Counted from the first letter of the stretch, positions 1-9,434 are shown. The stretch: 64,000 nucleotides of DNA from Symbiodinium natans (GCA_905221605.1 CAJNDS010002117.1:250001-314000), one strand, 5' to 3'. Notes: generated by a model not told the origin, from the letters alone. Translations and numbers: made by a program.

Positions 1-770
1 CCGACTTGCCAGCCCCGCAACCTTTCCCGACGCCAGCCTTCTCCTTGCCGAGGGTTTACCCTTCCCGCTGGGCCATGACTCGAAGCCCCTAGGGCTCCAA
101 AAAAACTTCCCCTTGTGCCCGGCTTGCCCTTGTTCGGAGCATGCTCGTACGGATGACTACGGTTGCCTTTTCCCAATCGCAACTTTCCTCCGCCTTCAAA
201 ATCCCCCAAAGGAAGGAGCGCAACGATCAAATCGTAATCCTGCAGCACTGAAGATATCCTAGCATCCAAAGGCAAGGTCCCCGATGCGTCTGCACGAACC
301 TCTGCTCCTGCCTCGGCCATCTTTGCGAAAGCCAGCTTGTCAGCTCGCAGAATCTGCCTCAAGGAAACCTTACGATAACCTTGTTGAGCTGGTTTGGTGA
401 GATACTTGAAAAGCGAGGAGACGTGAGCCTCATGCTTGTCCCAACTAATCAACCTGGCGAACGAGAAGGCATCACTGATACGGTTGATTCTTAAGGCCCA
501 GACGATGTTGGTAGCCTCCCTCAAGGACATGGCAGAACCATCCGAAGGTGTTTCGCCTGAAAAGGTGGGACTCGCTGAGCAATGCACGCATGGACCAGTT
601 ACGCACTCAGCTTTCGGGGATTTCCCTGACTGGCCAGTTGGAGCCGAGTCACTTGTTGGACATGACCGTTCAGCAATGGGAAAAGTCTTGGCCCGAGAAA
701 TGCCACAGCCGCGAGGAAGAAGTTCAGAACCTGAAGTTAACCACCAGCCTCTCCCTCGAAGGGGCCAAAC
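1..770 (-). CDS. Gag-like retroelement ORF, open at left window edge
   Basis: The minus strand is free of stops from an in-frame stop at 771-773 to the left edge (about 256 codons), so it is a partial reading frame. The best-conserved part is encoded by about 530-190. It includes the runs REATNIVWALRINRISDA, KHEAHVSSLFKYLTKPAQ, SLRQILRADKLAFAKMAE and GTLPLDARISSVLQDYD, and ends in VALLPLG. From memory, this pattern (RADxxAF, then PLD, then LLP) is a recurrent N-terminal region of dinoflagellate retroelement polyproteins. That is recollection, not a search result. A Gly/Lys/Arg-rich tail follows towards position 1. No Cys-His knuckle is visible before the edge. It lies head-to-head with the plus-strand copia fragments, so it belongs to a different insertion. 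The start codon is uncertain; an ATG at about 533 is one candidate. Confidence 0.55.
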
Positions 771-773
771 TTA

Positions 774-1157
774 AAGTCACGGTCCTCTGGCATTGACCCC
801 TTTGGCTTCAACGACCCGCTTGGTCTGCTCGCTGGAGGAAGTAGAGGGCCAAATCCACTAAACTTGTCATGGCCGCTACAAGCTAGACGAGCAAACAAAC
901 ACTCGCAAGAAACCTCACACCTGATTCTTCTGCGAGCTGGCATGACGGTAAACTCACCCTGCTATTTTCCAACGGAGCTCGCACCTTTCTCGTCATACTT
1001 GTCCTTTCCCGAGCGACTTTTGTCCTTTCCTTTGTCCTTTCCTTTGTCCTTTCCTTTTACCTTTCCCTTTGTCCTTTCCCTTCATCGCCCTTAAAGTTCA
1101 GCGGATTCGCTGTGTCGTTGTTGTTCCTGCGGTCTCGACCTTAACCGGATCGGCGAT
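774..1157. other. Spacer with pyrimidine-rich repeat
   Basis: No supportable gene. From about 1,006 to 1,090 the plus strand is a run of TCCTTT-type pyrimidine repeats, including several copies of a 12-base TCCTTTCCTTTG-like unit. Such tracts are common at retroelement junctions, but no boundary can be proven here. Confidence 0.5.
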
Positions 1158-1679
1158 GTGATCCAAAGCACAACAAGGAGCTACAACTGCAATGAATTGG
1201 GGCACTATTCAAACAGATGCCCTAAGAAAGCGGCCAAGGTGTGGCACGTTGGTAGAGATTCAATCTCAACGAGGGTCTCTAAGCTTCAAGCTGCGACGTT
1301 CCAAGCTCAACTGGGGCCTTCTCAAGCTCAACGGGGGTCTCTAGGCTTCGAAGCTGCCTACGTTCCAGGCTCAACCGGGGCCTTCTCAAGTTCAACGGGG
1401 TCTCTAGGCTTTCAAGCTGCGACGTTCCAAGCTCAACTGGGGCCTTCTCAAGTTCAACAGGGGGTCTCTGAACTCTCCAGCAACCACGACCTTCCAGAGG
1501 GCTCAAGTCCAACTCATCGGAATCTCCCTGAGCGATATCAAAGATTTTCGCAACCAATTGCCGCTGCAAACACACGCGGGCCCTCAAAGTCAAGGCCGCC
1601 AACTGCGGTTCTAGAAGCCTCGCTGCTGCCGCTCACTCAGGTTCAGCACTTTGCACATGCTGCAGTGTCTCCTCGCTGA
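1158..1679 (+). pseudogene. Copia-type gag remnant with a broken zinc knuckle
   Basis: An open stretch of 173 codons starts with a degenerate retroviral-type zinc knuckle at about 1,180-1,230. The residues SYNCNELGHYSNRCPKK keep the spacing of CX2CX4HX4C, but the first Cys is Ser (codon AGC), so metal binding is probably lost. The rest is a translated tandem repeat (see 1,275-1,472) and does not look like a folded protein. It is probably a fragment of a copia gag gene invaded by repeat expansion. The protease scrap that should follow it lies on the opposite strand at 1,633-1,770. Confidence 0.5.
1275..1472. repeat. Tandem repeat of about 62 bp, about 3 copies
   Basis: Near-identical units contain CAAGCTGCGACGTTCCAAGC, then CTCAACTGGGGCCTTCTCAA and GGGTCTCTAGGC. 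The unit length differs slightly between copies through small indels. It lies inside the gag remnant. Confidence 0.75.
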
Positions 1680-1770
1680 TCAGGTGCGTCGACGCTCCGG
1701 AGTCCAGCAACCACCAGTCCATGGCTTCAGAGCTGCTACTATGTGTCACATGCGGGGCTGCCATGCTCAT
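1633..1770 (-). pseudogene. Inverted copia aspartic-protease fragment
   Basis: On the minus strand, 45 codons from an ATG at 1,768-1,770 to a stop at 1,633-1,635 encode DWWLLDSGASTHLISEETLQ. This is the classic copia protease active-site context: Trp-Leu-Leu-Asp-Ser-Gly-Ala-Ser, catalytic Asp at 1,702-1,704. Fragments on either side (zinc knuckle at 1,180, pre-integrase box at 1,940) are on the plus strand. This piece is therefore either an inversion or a separate insertion. It is too short to be functional. Confidence 0.7.
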
Positions 1771-1964
1771 GTCATAAAAAAAATTCACTTAATCCATGCT
1801 CACCAAGCGCCACGGGTGCTTCCATCGGGGTTCAGAAGAGTGCTGTGGTTCGTGTTTGTTTTGTCGTTAAGGGATCCAGTCCTATCGTCGTTGAGTTTGA
1901 AGCCCTGGTTGCACCTGTGCGATTTAATCTCCTAAGCCTAGGACGACTCCTGAATGGGAATTGA
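1743..1964 (+). pseudogene. Copia protease-end / GAG-pre-integrase remnant
   Basis: The 73-codon frame ends with VEFEALVAPVRFNLLSLGRL. This fits the segment between protease and integrase of copia polyproteins, where a hydrophobic strand is followed by an N(V/L)LSxGxL motif. A stop follows at once. It is too decayed for a longer model, and the call rests on this one motif. Confidence 0.45.
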
Positions 1965-3038
1965 ACAGTTTCCTTTGCCCCCCATCTCCACATGCAAGCT
2001 AGTGGTTTTAAATTTAAGGCTGTGTGGTTCAACAACTGTTGCTGGTTGCAGAGTCATGCAGTGGCACGGGCCTGCTTGGTGTCTCAAGAGCAGAGTGCAA
2101 CGCAGCAGATTGCAAAGCCCTCGAGTTCGAGACCTTCCGCAGCCCGAGAAGATGGCCTCCTCCAGCGAAAGCGAAGTGGAATGGCGCATGGAAGGGAAAG
2201 ACAACCCTGGCGCTGGTGTGGGAACTGTCTCGACGGACGCGTTGAGCAGTTCAGGTGACGGAGGCTCCTTGTCTTACCAGACGTGAATGGTGTTGAAGCC
2301 GGGCAAGATCGCCTCGAAGATCCCCATGCAGAAGCCCATGCCGAAGAAGCCGAAGTGAAAAAGATGCCCCAGAAGCCTCTCGTGAAGAGAATGCCAAAGA
2401 GCGAGCTCTTCGTCGACAAAGAGGACCCCTGTGAAGCTGGTTCCTCGTTCCGATCGCCAGCAGCCGTGGTTGACGTTGTGGAGTGCAAGCTTAAGGGCAG
2501 TGAAGAAGCAGAAGCTCAAGGAAAGTCGCATGACGTTAGCTGCGAAGTCCGATTTGAATCGCTTTCGCAGGGAGAAGAAGGGCTCAGAGAGAAGGACGCT
2601 GGAGGAGCACCTCAAGGAGCATTTTTTGCAGTGCCTGGACGGCAAGGCCCCCCACCACTGTGACGACCATCTCCGAGATCATCAAGGAGAAAGCAAAGCC
2701 CCCGAGCCCACCCAGGAAGGAAGCCGACTCTCCGGGGTATCCGGAAAGGTTGCCTACCCCTCCGCGGGTTCCGCCGCGTCGACGCTTGCCCACACCTCCG
2801 AGGAACCCGACATCGCCAAGGGCCAGCGCATCACGGGCACCGGCTACGCCGCCAAAGACATCGCCATTGCCGCCACCACCGACCAATCCCGGAACACTCA
2901 CTTCGAGTGGATGGAGTGTGGTGACGGACCAAAAGCGCTGAGTGCAGTCAGCCAGAAAGGATCTTCCCAGTCAATGGCGAGCAGCAAAAATCTTGATGTG
3001 CTTGATGGTTGTGCTTGCGCTTGTGATGTTGGCATGAG
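1965..3038 (+). other. Decayed copia gag-pol linker region
   Basis: Several short overlapping frames are open here, among them 2,283-2,663 (acidic, Glu/Lys-rich) and 2,660-2,941 (Pro/Arg-rich, with PPSPPRKEADSPGYPERLPT). Low-complexity charged and proline-rich linkers are usual between protease and integrase in dinoflagellate copia polyproteins. The frames shift repeatedly, so this is read as the degraded upstream part of the element whose integrase begins at 3,039. No independent gene is supported. Confidence 0.4.
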
Positions 3039-5942
3039 TTGCATGTTGGCATGGTTGGCATGAGTGGCATGGTTGAGCATGTGTGTGTTGGTGAGCTTGA
3101 TCAGGAGAAAGCACCGGCCCCAGACGGCGATCAGGCGTGGTTGCTACATGGTGATCAGGAGTTGCTTCACCAGGAGTTATGGGGAAAGGTTCACCGTGAG
3201 CATGTGTTGCGAAGTCATGTTCCTTTTAATTCCAGCTGTGAGCATTGTGTGCGTGGTAGAGGCCTTGAACCAGCTAGGAAAATCGAGAGGGAGTCCGGAG
3301 AGGGAGCCCAAAAGGAAGTTCAGATCGACAAGTTCTTCTACAAGGGGATTTGGTTCCTGGTGTTAGTGCTTGTTGGTTGCTTTGCCATCGGAACAGTGAT
3401 GTACCGTGAAGTTTCAGGACCGCGTGGAGCAGCAGCGCGTGAGGTGATGCTTGGAGAAATGTCGGCGTGGGGACGCAGTGTCGGCTTGGTTGGAGTTGAA
3501 GCGCCTGATTTGTCGGTTTGCGTGAAGTCGGATCTTGAGGGGGTGGTGAAGAACCTTGCTCAGGGTTTCGCTGATACCATGACCGTTGGTGCGGTTGAGG
3601 TGTCTGATGTTCCGGTTGGTCGGCACGCTCCGGTCGCAAAGAAAACCATCCGAACATCAAAAGAAAACGCGAACACTTTGTGCGCCGGACTAGAGCAAGT
3701 TGGCCTGGAGCCATATGGCAAAGGAGTTGGTTATCTTCTTTCGCATTGCGCTCAGGTGCACAACCGCTACAACATTCAGCCGGGATCGGCAATGTCGCCA
3801 GAGCAGCGTTGTTTGAAGACTCTGAGGCAGCCTCGGGCAGTGTATGTCTGGGGCGCGTCGGTCCTTGCAACACCTCCGCCGAGTCTGAGGCAGTCCATCA
3901 CGGGCAGATATGGTCAGGCTGCATACTTAGGCCCTGAAGTCGCGGGTGGCAGTCATCTGCTCCAGTTCCGACTGAAGGATGGTTCGTTGAAGGTTGCTCG
4001 GTCAGCCCGAATCAGGATGTTGGTGCCCATGACCTTTGAGTTGTCAGCCTTGCGTGGTCTTTGTCGTATGTTGCCCGAGCGTGCTGGTGACGTTGTGCGT
4101 GGCTTGCCAGCGGTTGACCGAGGGAACATGCGTGATCTTCCAATCCCAAATACCGAGACTCGCGGACCGCCAGCATCGTGGGTCGAGGAAAATGGCAGGA
4201 CCCCGAGGTGTCGAGCGTGTCGATTGAGGGGTGTTCCGGCGGACAAGGCGTGGCACACTCAGAAATGTCGTGAGAGGTACGCTGCGTACGTGAAGAGCTC
4301 TTTTGATCCGAATCAGTTTGTGCTTGATGATGCCCAGCATGAGTTAGAGATGGAAGGCGTTGAGCTTGATCTTGGTTCGCGTGCTTTTGGTGAGCTTGAC
4401 GTCGGATTGGAGTTGCCTGATGATGTGCAGGATTATGAACCGACTGAAGATGAGGGAGAGCGAGATCCCGGTGAGTCCTTCTTGCCTGAAGGGGTGCTTG
4501 AGGGTGAGCTTCGTCCCGGAAACTCTGTTGGAGTTGAACCTGCAGCTTCAGAAGAGGTTGACTTCATGGAAGTTGAGCCAGAAAGCCTGGATCGGGTGCC
4601 AGAACCAGAGTCCGATGCCATGGTCAACAACGTCTTGTTCCGTGAGTCGTTGGGTTTCGCCGCCGTTGCCAATCCCAATACCGGAGGGCAGACAGTGAAG
4701 CTTGGTGGTGAGACTCTTGTGGTTGAAATGCCCTCGTCTTCCAAGGATGATGTCACCGGACATGCGTTGGACCTTGGTCTGACCTACGAAGGCATGTTGC
4801 GTGAGTTGAGTGCGCTTGAGTCCCTTGCAGTCGGTGATGTGATTTGGCATGTGGATCCGAAGCAGAAAGTGATATCCACAAGATGGGTGTCCAATGCGAA
4901 GCTGGAGCGGATTGACGGCCAAGAAAGACCACTGGTCCGTTGTCGGGTCGTTGCGCGTGATTTCGCCCAGGGAGCAACGGCTGCTCAGCTTGGCATTTCC
5001 GCGGCGACCAGCTCCGCCGAGGCATTGAGGACCTTCCTTTTTTATGCCGGCTCGAAGAGGCAGAACGTCGTAGGCCTCGACGTCAATACGGCGTTCTTGT
5101 TCGCAGAGTTAGAAGAAGAAGACGGCACGGTAGTGGTGCGTCTCCCTGCTGGAGTTACCGGTCTCAATGGAAGGCCTGGGTTCATGCGACTTCGCAAGGC
5201 TCTTTACGGTTTGAGAGCCGCGGCCCAGACCTGGGCTCGTCATCTCGCAAAGCTCCTCAAACGCTTCTGCGACCTTACTCCATGTGAAACGGAGCCATGC
5301 CTCTTCTCAGGTGTGGTTCTCGGTGGACAGAGGGTGGCAGTGTTATGCTACGTAGACGATCTCCTCATCAGCGGCGACAGCGACGAGGCCATATACTACG
5401 TGGTGGAGAAGCTTAAAAGCGCGGTGAAGATCAAGGTGACCGCTGACTTGGATCGTGATCAGCAAATCACGTTCCTTGGTCGTCAAATCACCAGGAAGAA
5501 GGGCGAGGACTCTTTGGTGATTGGCATGGCAGGCGAGTACTACCAGGAGATCTATGAGGGTTTTGGACTTGGGAAGAGTCCGAAGTCTTGCCCGACGCCG
5601 CCGAATCTTCGAGAACTTTACGACAGAGAAGAAGAAGTCTTGGAGCGGGAGTTGAGTTCAGAAGCGGCTGCTCGATATCGCTCTACGTTGGGACGCCTTT
5701 CATGGTTGGCCATGACGCGTGTGGATTTAGCATATTATGTTTCCATGCTAGCTCGAGGCCAGGCTAGTCAGCTAGTCCACGTGAGAAGCATGAACGCACG
5801 ATGCGGATGGTATTACGGTACCTCCGGCATGTTCAGGATTTTCGACAAATCGTCCATCCAGTTGATGAGCGGAACCTTCGGTTGGATTGCTACGTGGATG
5901 CATCATGGGGCAGTGAGAGGAGCGTTGATCGCAAGAGTGTGA
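3039..5942 (+). CDS. Copia-type polyprotein: integrase remnant and reverse transcriptase
   Basis: This is a 967-codon frame. Near the N-terminus, HREHVLRSH followed by CEHC fits the HHCC zinc domain of integrase. The integrase core that follows is eroded: EVQID and CVKSDLEG may hold the first two acidic residues, but no clear catalytic Glu is seen at the TIRTSKENANTL helix. The RVT_2 reverse transcriptase is well kept: TRWVSNAKLE, LVRCRVVARDFAQG, GLDVNTAFLFAEL (first catalytic Asp, about residue 681), RLRKALYGLRAAAQTW and CYVDDLLISGD (YVDD at residues 771-774), then TFLGRQI. Near 5,795 the homology leaves this frame and continues in the frame of the next ORF, so the stop at 5,942 follows a frameshift. 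The true start lies upstream; 3,039 is only the first ATG. Confidence 0.85.
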   Translation: MHVGMVGMSGMVEHVCVGELDQEKAPAPDGDQAWLLHGDQELLHQELWGKVHREHVLRSHVPFNSSCEHCVRGRGLEPARKIERESGEGAQKEVQIDKFFYKGIWFLVLVLVGCFAIGTVMYREVSGPRGAAAREVMLGEMSAWGRSVGLVGVEAPDLSVCVKSDLEGVVKNLAQGFADTMTVGAVEVSDVPVGRHAPVAKKTIRTSKENANTLCAGLEQVGLEPYGKGVGYLLSHCAQVHNRYNIQPGSAMSPEQRCLKTLRQPRAVYVWGASVLATPPPSLRQSITGRYGQAAYLGPEVAGGSHLLQFRLKDGSLKVARSARIRMLVPMTFELSALRGLCRMLPERAGDVVRGLPAVDRGNMRDLPIPNTETRGPPASWVEENGRTPRCRACRLRGVPADKAWHTQKCRERYAAYVKSSFDPNQFVLDDAQHELEMEGVELDLGSRAFGELDVGLELPDDVQDYEPTEDEGERDPGESFLPEGVLEGELRPGNSVGVEPAASEEVDFMEVEPESLDRVPEPESDAMVNNVLFRESLGFAAVANPNTGGQTVKLGGETLVVEMPSSSKDDVTGHALDLGLTYEGMLRELSALESLAVGDVIWHVDPKQKVISTRWVSNAKLERIDGQERPLVRCRVVARDFAQGATAAQLGISAATSSAEALRTFLFYAGSKRQNVVGLDVNTAFLFAELEEEDGTVVVRLPAGVTGLNGRPGFMRLRKALYGLRAAAQTWARHLAKLLKRFCDLTPCETEPCLFSGVVLGGQRVAVLCYVDDLLISGDSDEAIYYVVEKLKSAVKIKVTADLDRDQQITFLGRQITRKKGEDSLVIGMAGEYYQEIYEGFGLGKSPKSCPTPPNLRELYDREEEVLERELSSEAAARYRSTLGRLSWLAMTRVDLAYYVSMLARGQASQLVHVRSMNARCGWYYGTSGMFRIFDKSSIQLMSGTFGWIATWMHHGAVRGALIARV

Positions 5943-7108
5943 GCGGTGGTTGCATCATGCTTGGTGGTTTCTGCTTGAAAGCGTGGTCACGGCTTCAACA
6001 AGCTGTCGCTCTCAGCTCAGCAGAGTCGGAGTTGTACGGATTGGTTGAGGGAGCAAAGGAATCACTTTCAATCCGAAGGGCAATTTCCCACGTGTTTGGA
6101 TGGGAAGAGTTGTGCGCACCGCACCTCTTTTGCGACTCCGAGGCCGCCATCGCCATCAGTCGGTCTGACGGCTTGAGGCGTGTCAGACATATAGATCTGA
6201 GAGCATGTTTTATACAAGATCAGCTCCGACAGCGACTTCTCTTCATCTTCGGAGTGCGAGGAGCCTCCAACGTCGCAGACCTCTTCACAAAATCGTTAGA
6301 TGCCCGGACTACTTTGAAGCACATGTTGAGCCTTGGTTTGTCTGAAGTCACTGTTGCAGCTTGCGTTGGTGAGTTGGCGTGTTTCGTTGGCTTGCTTGGT
6401 GCTGCTGTGGCTGGCAAAGATCATGTATCTCTTGCAGATCGGTATCGTTTGATGGAGTTTGCCAAGTGGTTGGTCGTTGAGTTCTGTGCGCCTCCCATGT
6501 CGAGCATGTTGGTTGCGTCGCGAGCGTGCTCTTGGGTTGGTGTGTTGACTGTCAGTGAGGCAGATGACGGCGGAGACCCGGCCACTACAGCGCAGCTTCA
6601 ACAGATCTGCGCTCTCCACATCCGCAGGGGGGGTTTCGTTTACCTGTGGGCTAGTACTCCGTGCACCGGTGGTTGTCTGTACCAGCATCTGCATGCACGA
6701 GATCCAGCTTACAGACGCGGTCGCTTGGCACGGCACTGGTCGCTACACAGGAAGCTGTGGAAGGCTTTTATGTCGCTGTGTGACTACGTCCATGCTTGGT
6801 CGATCGAGTGGCCCCGCGCCTGTGCTTACTGGTCATGGAACCAGACTATCCGTTTTCTGCAGTCGCGACCTTACATGTTGCACGATGTGTTGGTTGACGG
6901 TTGCTCGCTTGGCATGCGTGGTCGAGATGGCGAGTTGATCTACAAACGTTGGCGTGTCATCACGACGATGGAGTCGGTTGCTCGCAGCTTGTCGGTCTTT
7001 CGATGTCCGGGTGATGGTCATCCACATTCCGCCAACTTCGACCTCAAGCATACCCAACACTACCCGGAGAAGTTGACGAACGTTTTCTTGCACGCGTTAA
7101 ACGCATGA
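5801..7108 (+). CDS. Copia RNase H plus dinoflagellate-type C-terminal domain
   Basis: This frame continues the polyprotein after the frameshift near 5,795; MRMVLRYLRHVQDFR is the expected link between reverse transcriptase and RNase H. The RNase H carries all acidic motifs: CYVDASWGS, ALSSAESELYGL, LFCDSEAAIAIS and VRHIDLRACFIQD, then the usual NVADLFTKSLD. After about residue 170 comes an extra domain of some 260 residues with STPCTGG, IEWPRACAYW, VDGCSLGMRGRDGE, KRWRVITTMES and RCPGDGHPHS. From memory, this Cys/His/Trp-rich domain is a repeated companion of copia pol in Symbiodiniaceae. Its function is unknown to me. The domain ends cleanly at 7,108. Confidence 0.8.
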   Translation: MRMVLRYLRHVQDFRQIVHPVDERNLRLDCYVDASWGSERSVDRKSVSGGCIMLGGFCLKAWSRLQQAVALSSAESELYGLVEGAKESLSIRRAISHVFGWEELCAPHLFCDSEAAIAISRSDGLRRVRHIDLRACFIQDQLRQRLLFIFGVRGASNVADLFTKSLDARTTLKHMLSLGLSEVTVAACVGELACFVGLLGAAVAGKDHVSLADRYRLMEFAKWLVVEFCAPPMSSMLVASRACSWVGVLTVSEADDGGDPATTAQLQQICALHIRRGGFVYLWASTPCTGGCLYQHLHARDPAYRRGRLARHWSLHRKLWKAFMSLCDYVHAWSIEWPRACAYWSWNQTIRFLQSRPYMLHDVLVDGCSLGMRGRDGELIYKRWRVITTMESVARSLSVFRCPGDGHPHSANFDLKHTQHYPEKLTNVFLHALNA

Positions 7109-7223
7109 CACCGCGAGATTTGCTCAAAGTTTTTCCTCTTTTACTTTGCCTTAGGTACGGTGTATAGAGCATAGGACGTGCCATGGCTGATATGGTTGAG
7201 GTTGAGAACGCTGTGAGGCGCAC

Positions 7224-7628
7224 TTGGGTTCGAGAGCTCTGGATGCGATGGGTTCCTCAGCAACAGGTGGAAGTCAGTTTGATCGCCTTCCTCGTGATGT
7301 TTTCCTTGGCGATGCGGCGATGCTTGGCAGCTTCCTCGCTGGAATCTTTGTGCAGCAATACCGACAGCGTCACAGCCATATTCTATCTTTGAGTGAACTT
7401 CTTTCCTTTCTTCCGGTGGAACAAAGTCGGAAAGCAATTATCACTACGTGGCATGGATACGCCTTTCATGTTCGCAGCGATTGCCCCGCCCTGCGCAATA
7501 CCCACCCAGGCAATCTGCAGCGTCGAGTTGCTTGTGAGTTTTGTCTGCAATACTTGCGCGTGGACCAGCCGACACCCACCGTGTCGAGGGGGGGTGTAGA
7601 AGTTCGAGACCTGTGCGTCATCCTGTGA
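7224..7628 (+). CDS. Small downstream retroelement ORF with His/Cys zinc-like motif
   Basis: This 134-codon frame lies 115 bp behind the copia polyprotein. Its C-terminal half reads WHGYAFHVRSDCPALR, then CEFCLQYL. This is an H-X5-C ... C-X2-C arrangement that could bind one zinc ion. Similar short 'FHxxxxCPxLR ... CxxC' tails occur, as I recall, at the 3' ends of dinoflagellate copia elements. The frame runs through the polypurine tract at 7,586-7,594, so the last codons are probably not functional. It could be a separate ORF or, before decay, a continuation of the polyprotein. Confidence 0.45.
   Translation: MGSRALDAMGSSATGGSQFDRLPRDVFLGDAAMLGSFLAGIFVQQYRQRHSHILSLSELLSFLPVEQSRKAIITTWHGYAFHVRSDCPALRNTHPGNLQRRVACEFCLQYLRVDQPTPTVSRGGVEVRDLCVIL
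7586..7594 (+). other. Polypurine tract and possible 3' LTR start
   Basis: A GAGGGGGGG run is followed directly by TGTAGAAGTTCGAGACC. This fits a plus-strand primer site next to an LTR that starts with TG at 7,595. No second copy of this sequence was found in the window, so the LTR cannot be confirmed and its right end is unknown. Confidence 0.4.
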
Positions 7629-7992
7629 GGGTGCGACACGGTGAGTTTTGCAGTTTGCAGTTTTGTGTGCATAGCTTGGAGTCTGCTCAGCTTTTGAAGT
7701 TTTCCCAGTAGCCTGAGTATGATTAGTGATGCAGGAACGTTTTGCCTCATAGGGAACCACTCTCGTCGAGTTTTGTGACTTGAGGGTAGTTTTTGGAGGT
7801 CTTTTAAGCCGAGCTGGCAAGTTGGAGAGCTGTGATACGTTTTCCACTTTGGCTCAAGTGACGAGCACTGGTGTGAGTGCTGCAAGCCAAAACAGAAGAG
7901 TTGTCCGAGTGTCTGAGCTTGCTTGCTTGGTTTGGACTTGTGTGAGCTTGGCTTGGTTGTATCCTTGGTGTCTTGTTTGGCATCTTGGGTTT
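7629..7992. other. Putative LTR / downstream copia sequence, no gene
   Basis: T/G-rich sequence with no supportable coding frame. It contains the relict spliced leader at 7,837-7,858. If the LTR starts at 7,595, this would be LTR sequence. Confidence 0.35.
7837..7858 (+). other. Relict dinoflagellate spliced leader
   Basis: Compared with the 22-nt spliced leader (D)CCGTAGCCATTTTGGCTCAAG, this site matches 17 of 22 positions and 14 of the last 15: CCACTTTGGCTCAAG against CCATTTTGGCTCAAG. A 15-mer with at most one mismatch is unlikely by chance in 64 kb on two strands. Such relicts mark DNA copied back from trans-spliced mRNA, so this tract may have passed through RNA. Confidence 0.55.
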
Positions 7993-8661
7993 TTAACGCG
8001 GTGTGCTATTGCGGGATTTCTCCTTACGTTTCTTCTTCCAACACTGCTCTGATCGATGTCCACGGCGTCCACAATGATCACATAAAGTGTCATTCAGGGA
8101 TTGCGACGATCCGCCTGGGCCTGGCTTGCAGAGGCGCAATTGTTCTTCGTAGTAGCAAAGACTTTCGCATAACGAGTTCCAGTTGCCACTGCGGCCGTGT
8201 AACAGAACGTAATGACGAATGTCAGAAGAAACTGCTTGTAAAAGCACACTGCATCGATCCGGTTCAGTCAGCTGCAACTCTGTAAAATTCGCCAACTTGG
8301 CGTCGGATTGGGAAAACTCATCTTCGAGGTGCCAAATGAGGTCAGTCGGCCGTTGGATATTCTGGCATGTCTGCGCCAGTTTTAAACACTGGTCGCAAAT
8401 CCGCTCTGTTGTAAGAAGCGGAACCTCCAGTAAACAAAGTGAACGAACCCTGTAGGCGCTGCAGCACTTGGCCCAGCACTTGGCTGCTGCTTCAGCAACC
8501 AACCTAGCAGTCTTAGCGGCCTCTTCCTTAGCCTTATTCCGACGTTTATCTAAGTTCATGCGCCTAAAGCTATTAGCTGTTGTGCACAAGTGCTGTATGG
8601 CAAAAACATGTTTTGTTTTGGCATAAGCATGTTTGCATTTTTCACATGGTAGCGAAGCCAC
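7993..8661 (-). pseudogene. Retroelement gag fragment with intact zinc knuckle (minus strand)
   Basis: This is a 222-codon minus-strand frame. The N-terminus is basic and Cys-rich (PCEKCKHAYAKTKHVFAIQH). The middle (LIWHLEDEFSQSDAKLANFT and the following 40 residues) resembles the helical part of copia-type gag. Residues 194-207, CDHCGRRGHRSEQC, are a perfect CX2CX4HX4C knuckle (about 8,041-8,082), and a Lys/Arg-rich end follows. It lies opposite in direction to the copia pol upstream and to the LINE downstream, so it comes from another insertion. No protease or pol follows it on the minus strand, so it is a fragment. Confidence 0.65.
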
Positions 8662-9434
8662 AGGACCTGAAGGAGCAGCATCCGGTGCTGCTAACCCCTT
8701 TGAGTCTTTCTTGGCAACTTCTGCTCAAGTGCATGGTTCGCAGGCTGGGTTAGGCTGGTGGCAGTCGACGTTGGAGCTGGTGTGTTTACAGGCCCAAGCT
8801 TAGCAGAACCTTTTTGCTGTACCTCTACTCAGTTTTCTAAACTGGCCGGTTGGAACGGTGTTCGTTGTGGTTGCCTTTCCCTCCATTGATCAATGGTGGA
8901 GGCGCACCCTGTCCTTGTGGAATCCTACCGCAATAGACAGCTGTGTGTTGTCAACCCGCCGAATAGTCCCCTTTCTCTTGACCTAGCGATCGATTCCATG
9001 CTACCTGTCTTAATGTTGCAAGTACTTTGATTGTGCAGCTTATGCGGGTTCTGGAAGCACCCTGGAAGAATAGGGTTGCAAGGCGACGCAAGCGCCCGGA
9101 GGCGGAGGACAAGCAGATTGGCCAACAAGTTCAGTCGGAGGAAAAAGACCTTGTAGCTGCCCATCAAAGTGATCGCAATCCTACAGGAGGCATGGAGCGT
9201 GGCCGGAAGCGCGATAATACAGGCTCCAAGGTGGCTGCCAACCATGCGCCAGGCAGGGCCAAACAGAGCCCAATTTGCAGCTCCCATTGTTGCCAAACCA
9301 GGCAGCCGCGCCATCAAGCTTACGAAGCTGGAGGGCAAGCCCTTTTACATCGGTTTATGAGCTGAAAGGCGATTGCTACCATTTGCGCGGAGGCAACTTC
9401 AGTACCCAGATGCGTTGATGGCGAGCTGAAGGAT
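8662..9434. other. No gene seen; decayed retroelement DNA
   Basis: Short frames only. Nothing recognisable before the reverse-transcriptase scrap that starts near 9,435. Confidence 0.4.
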
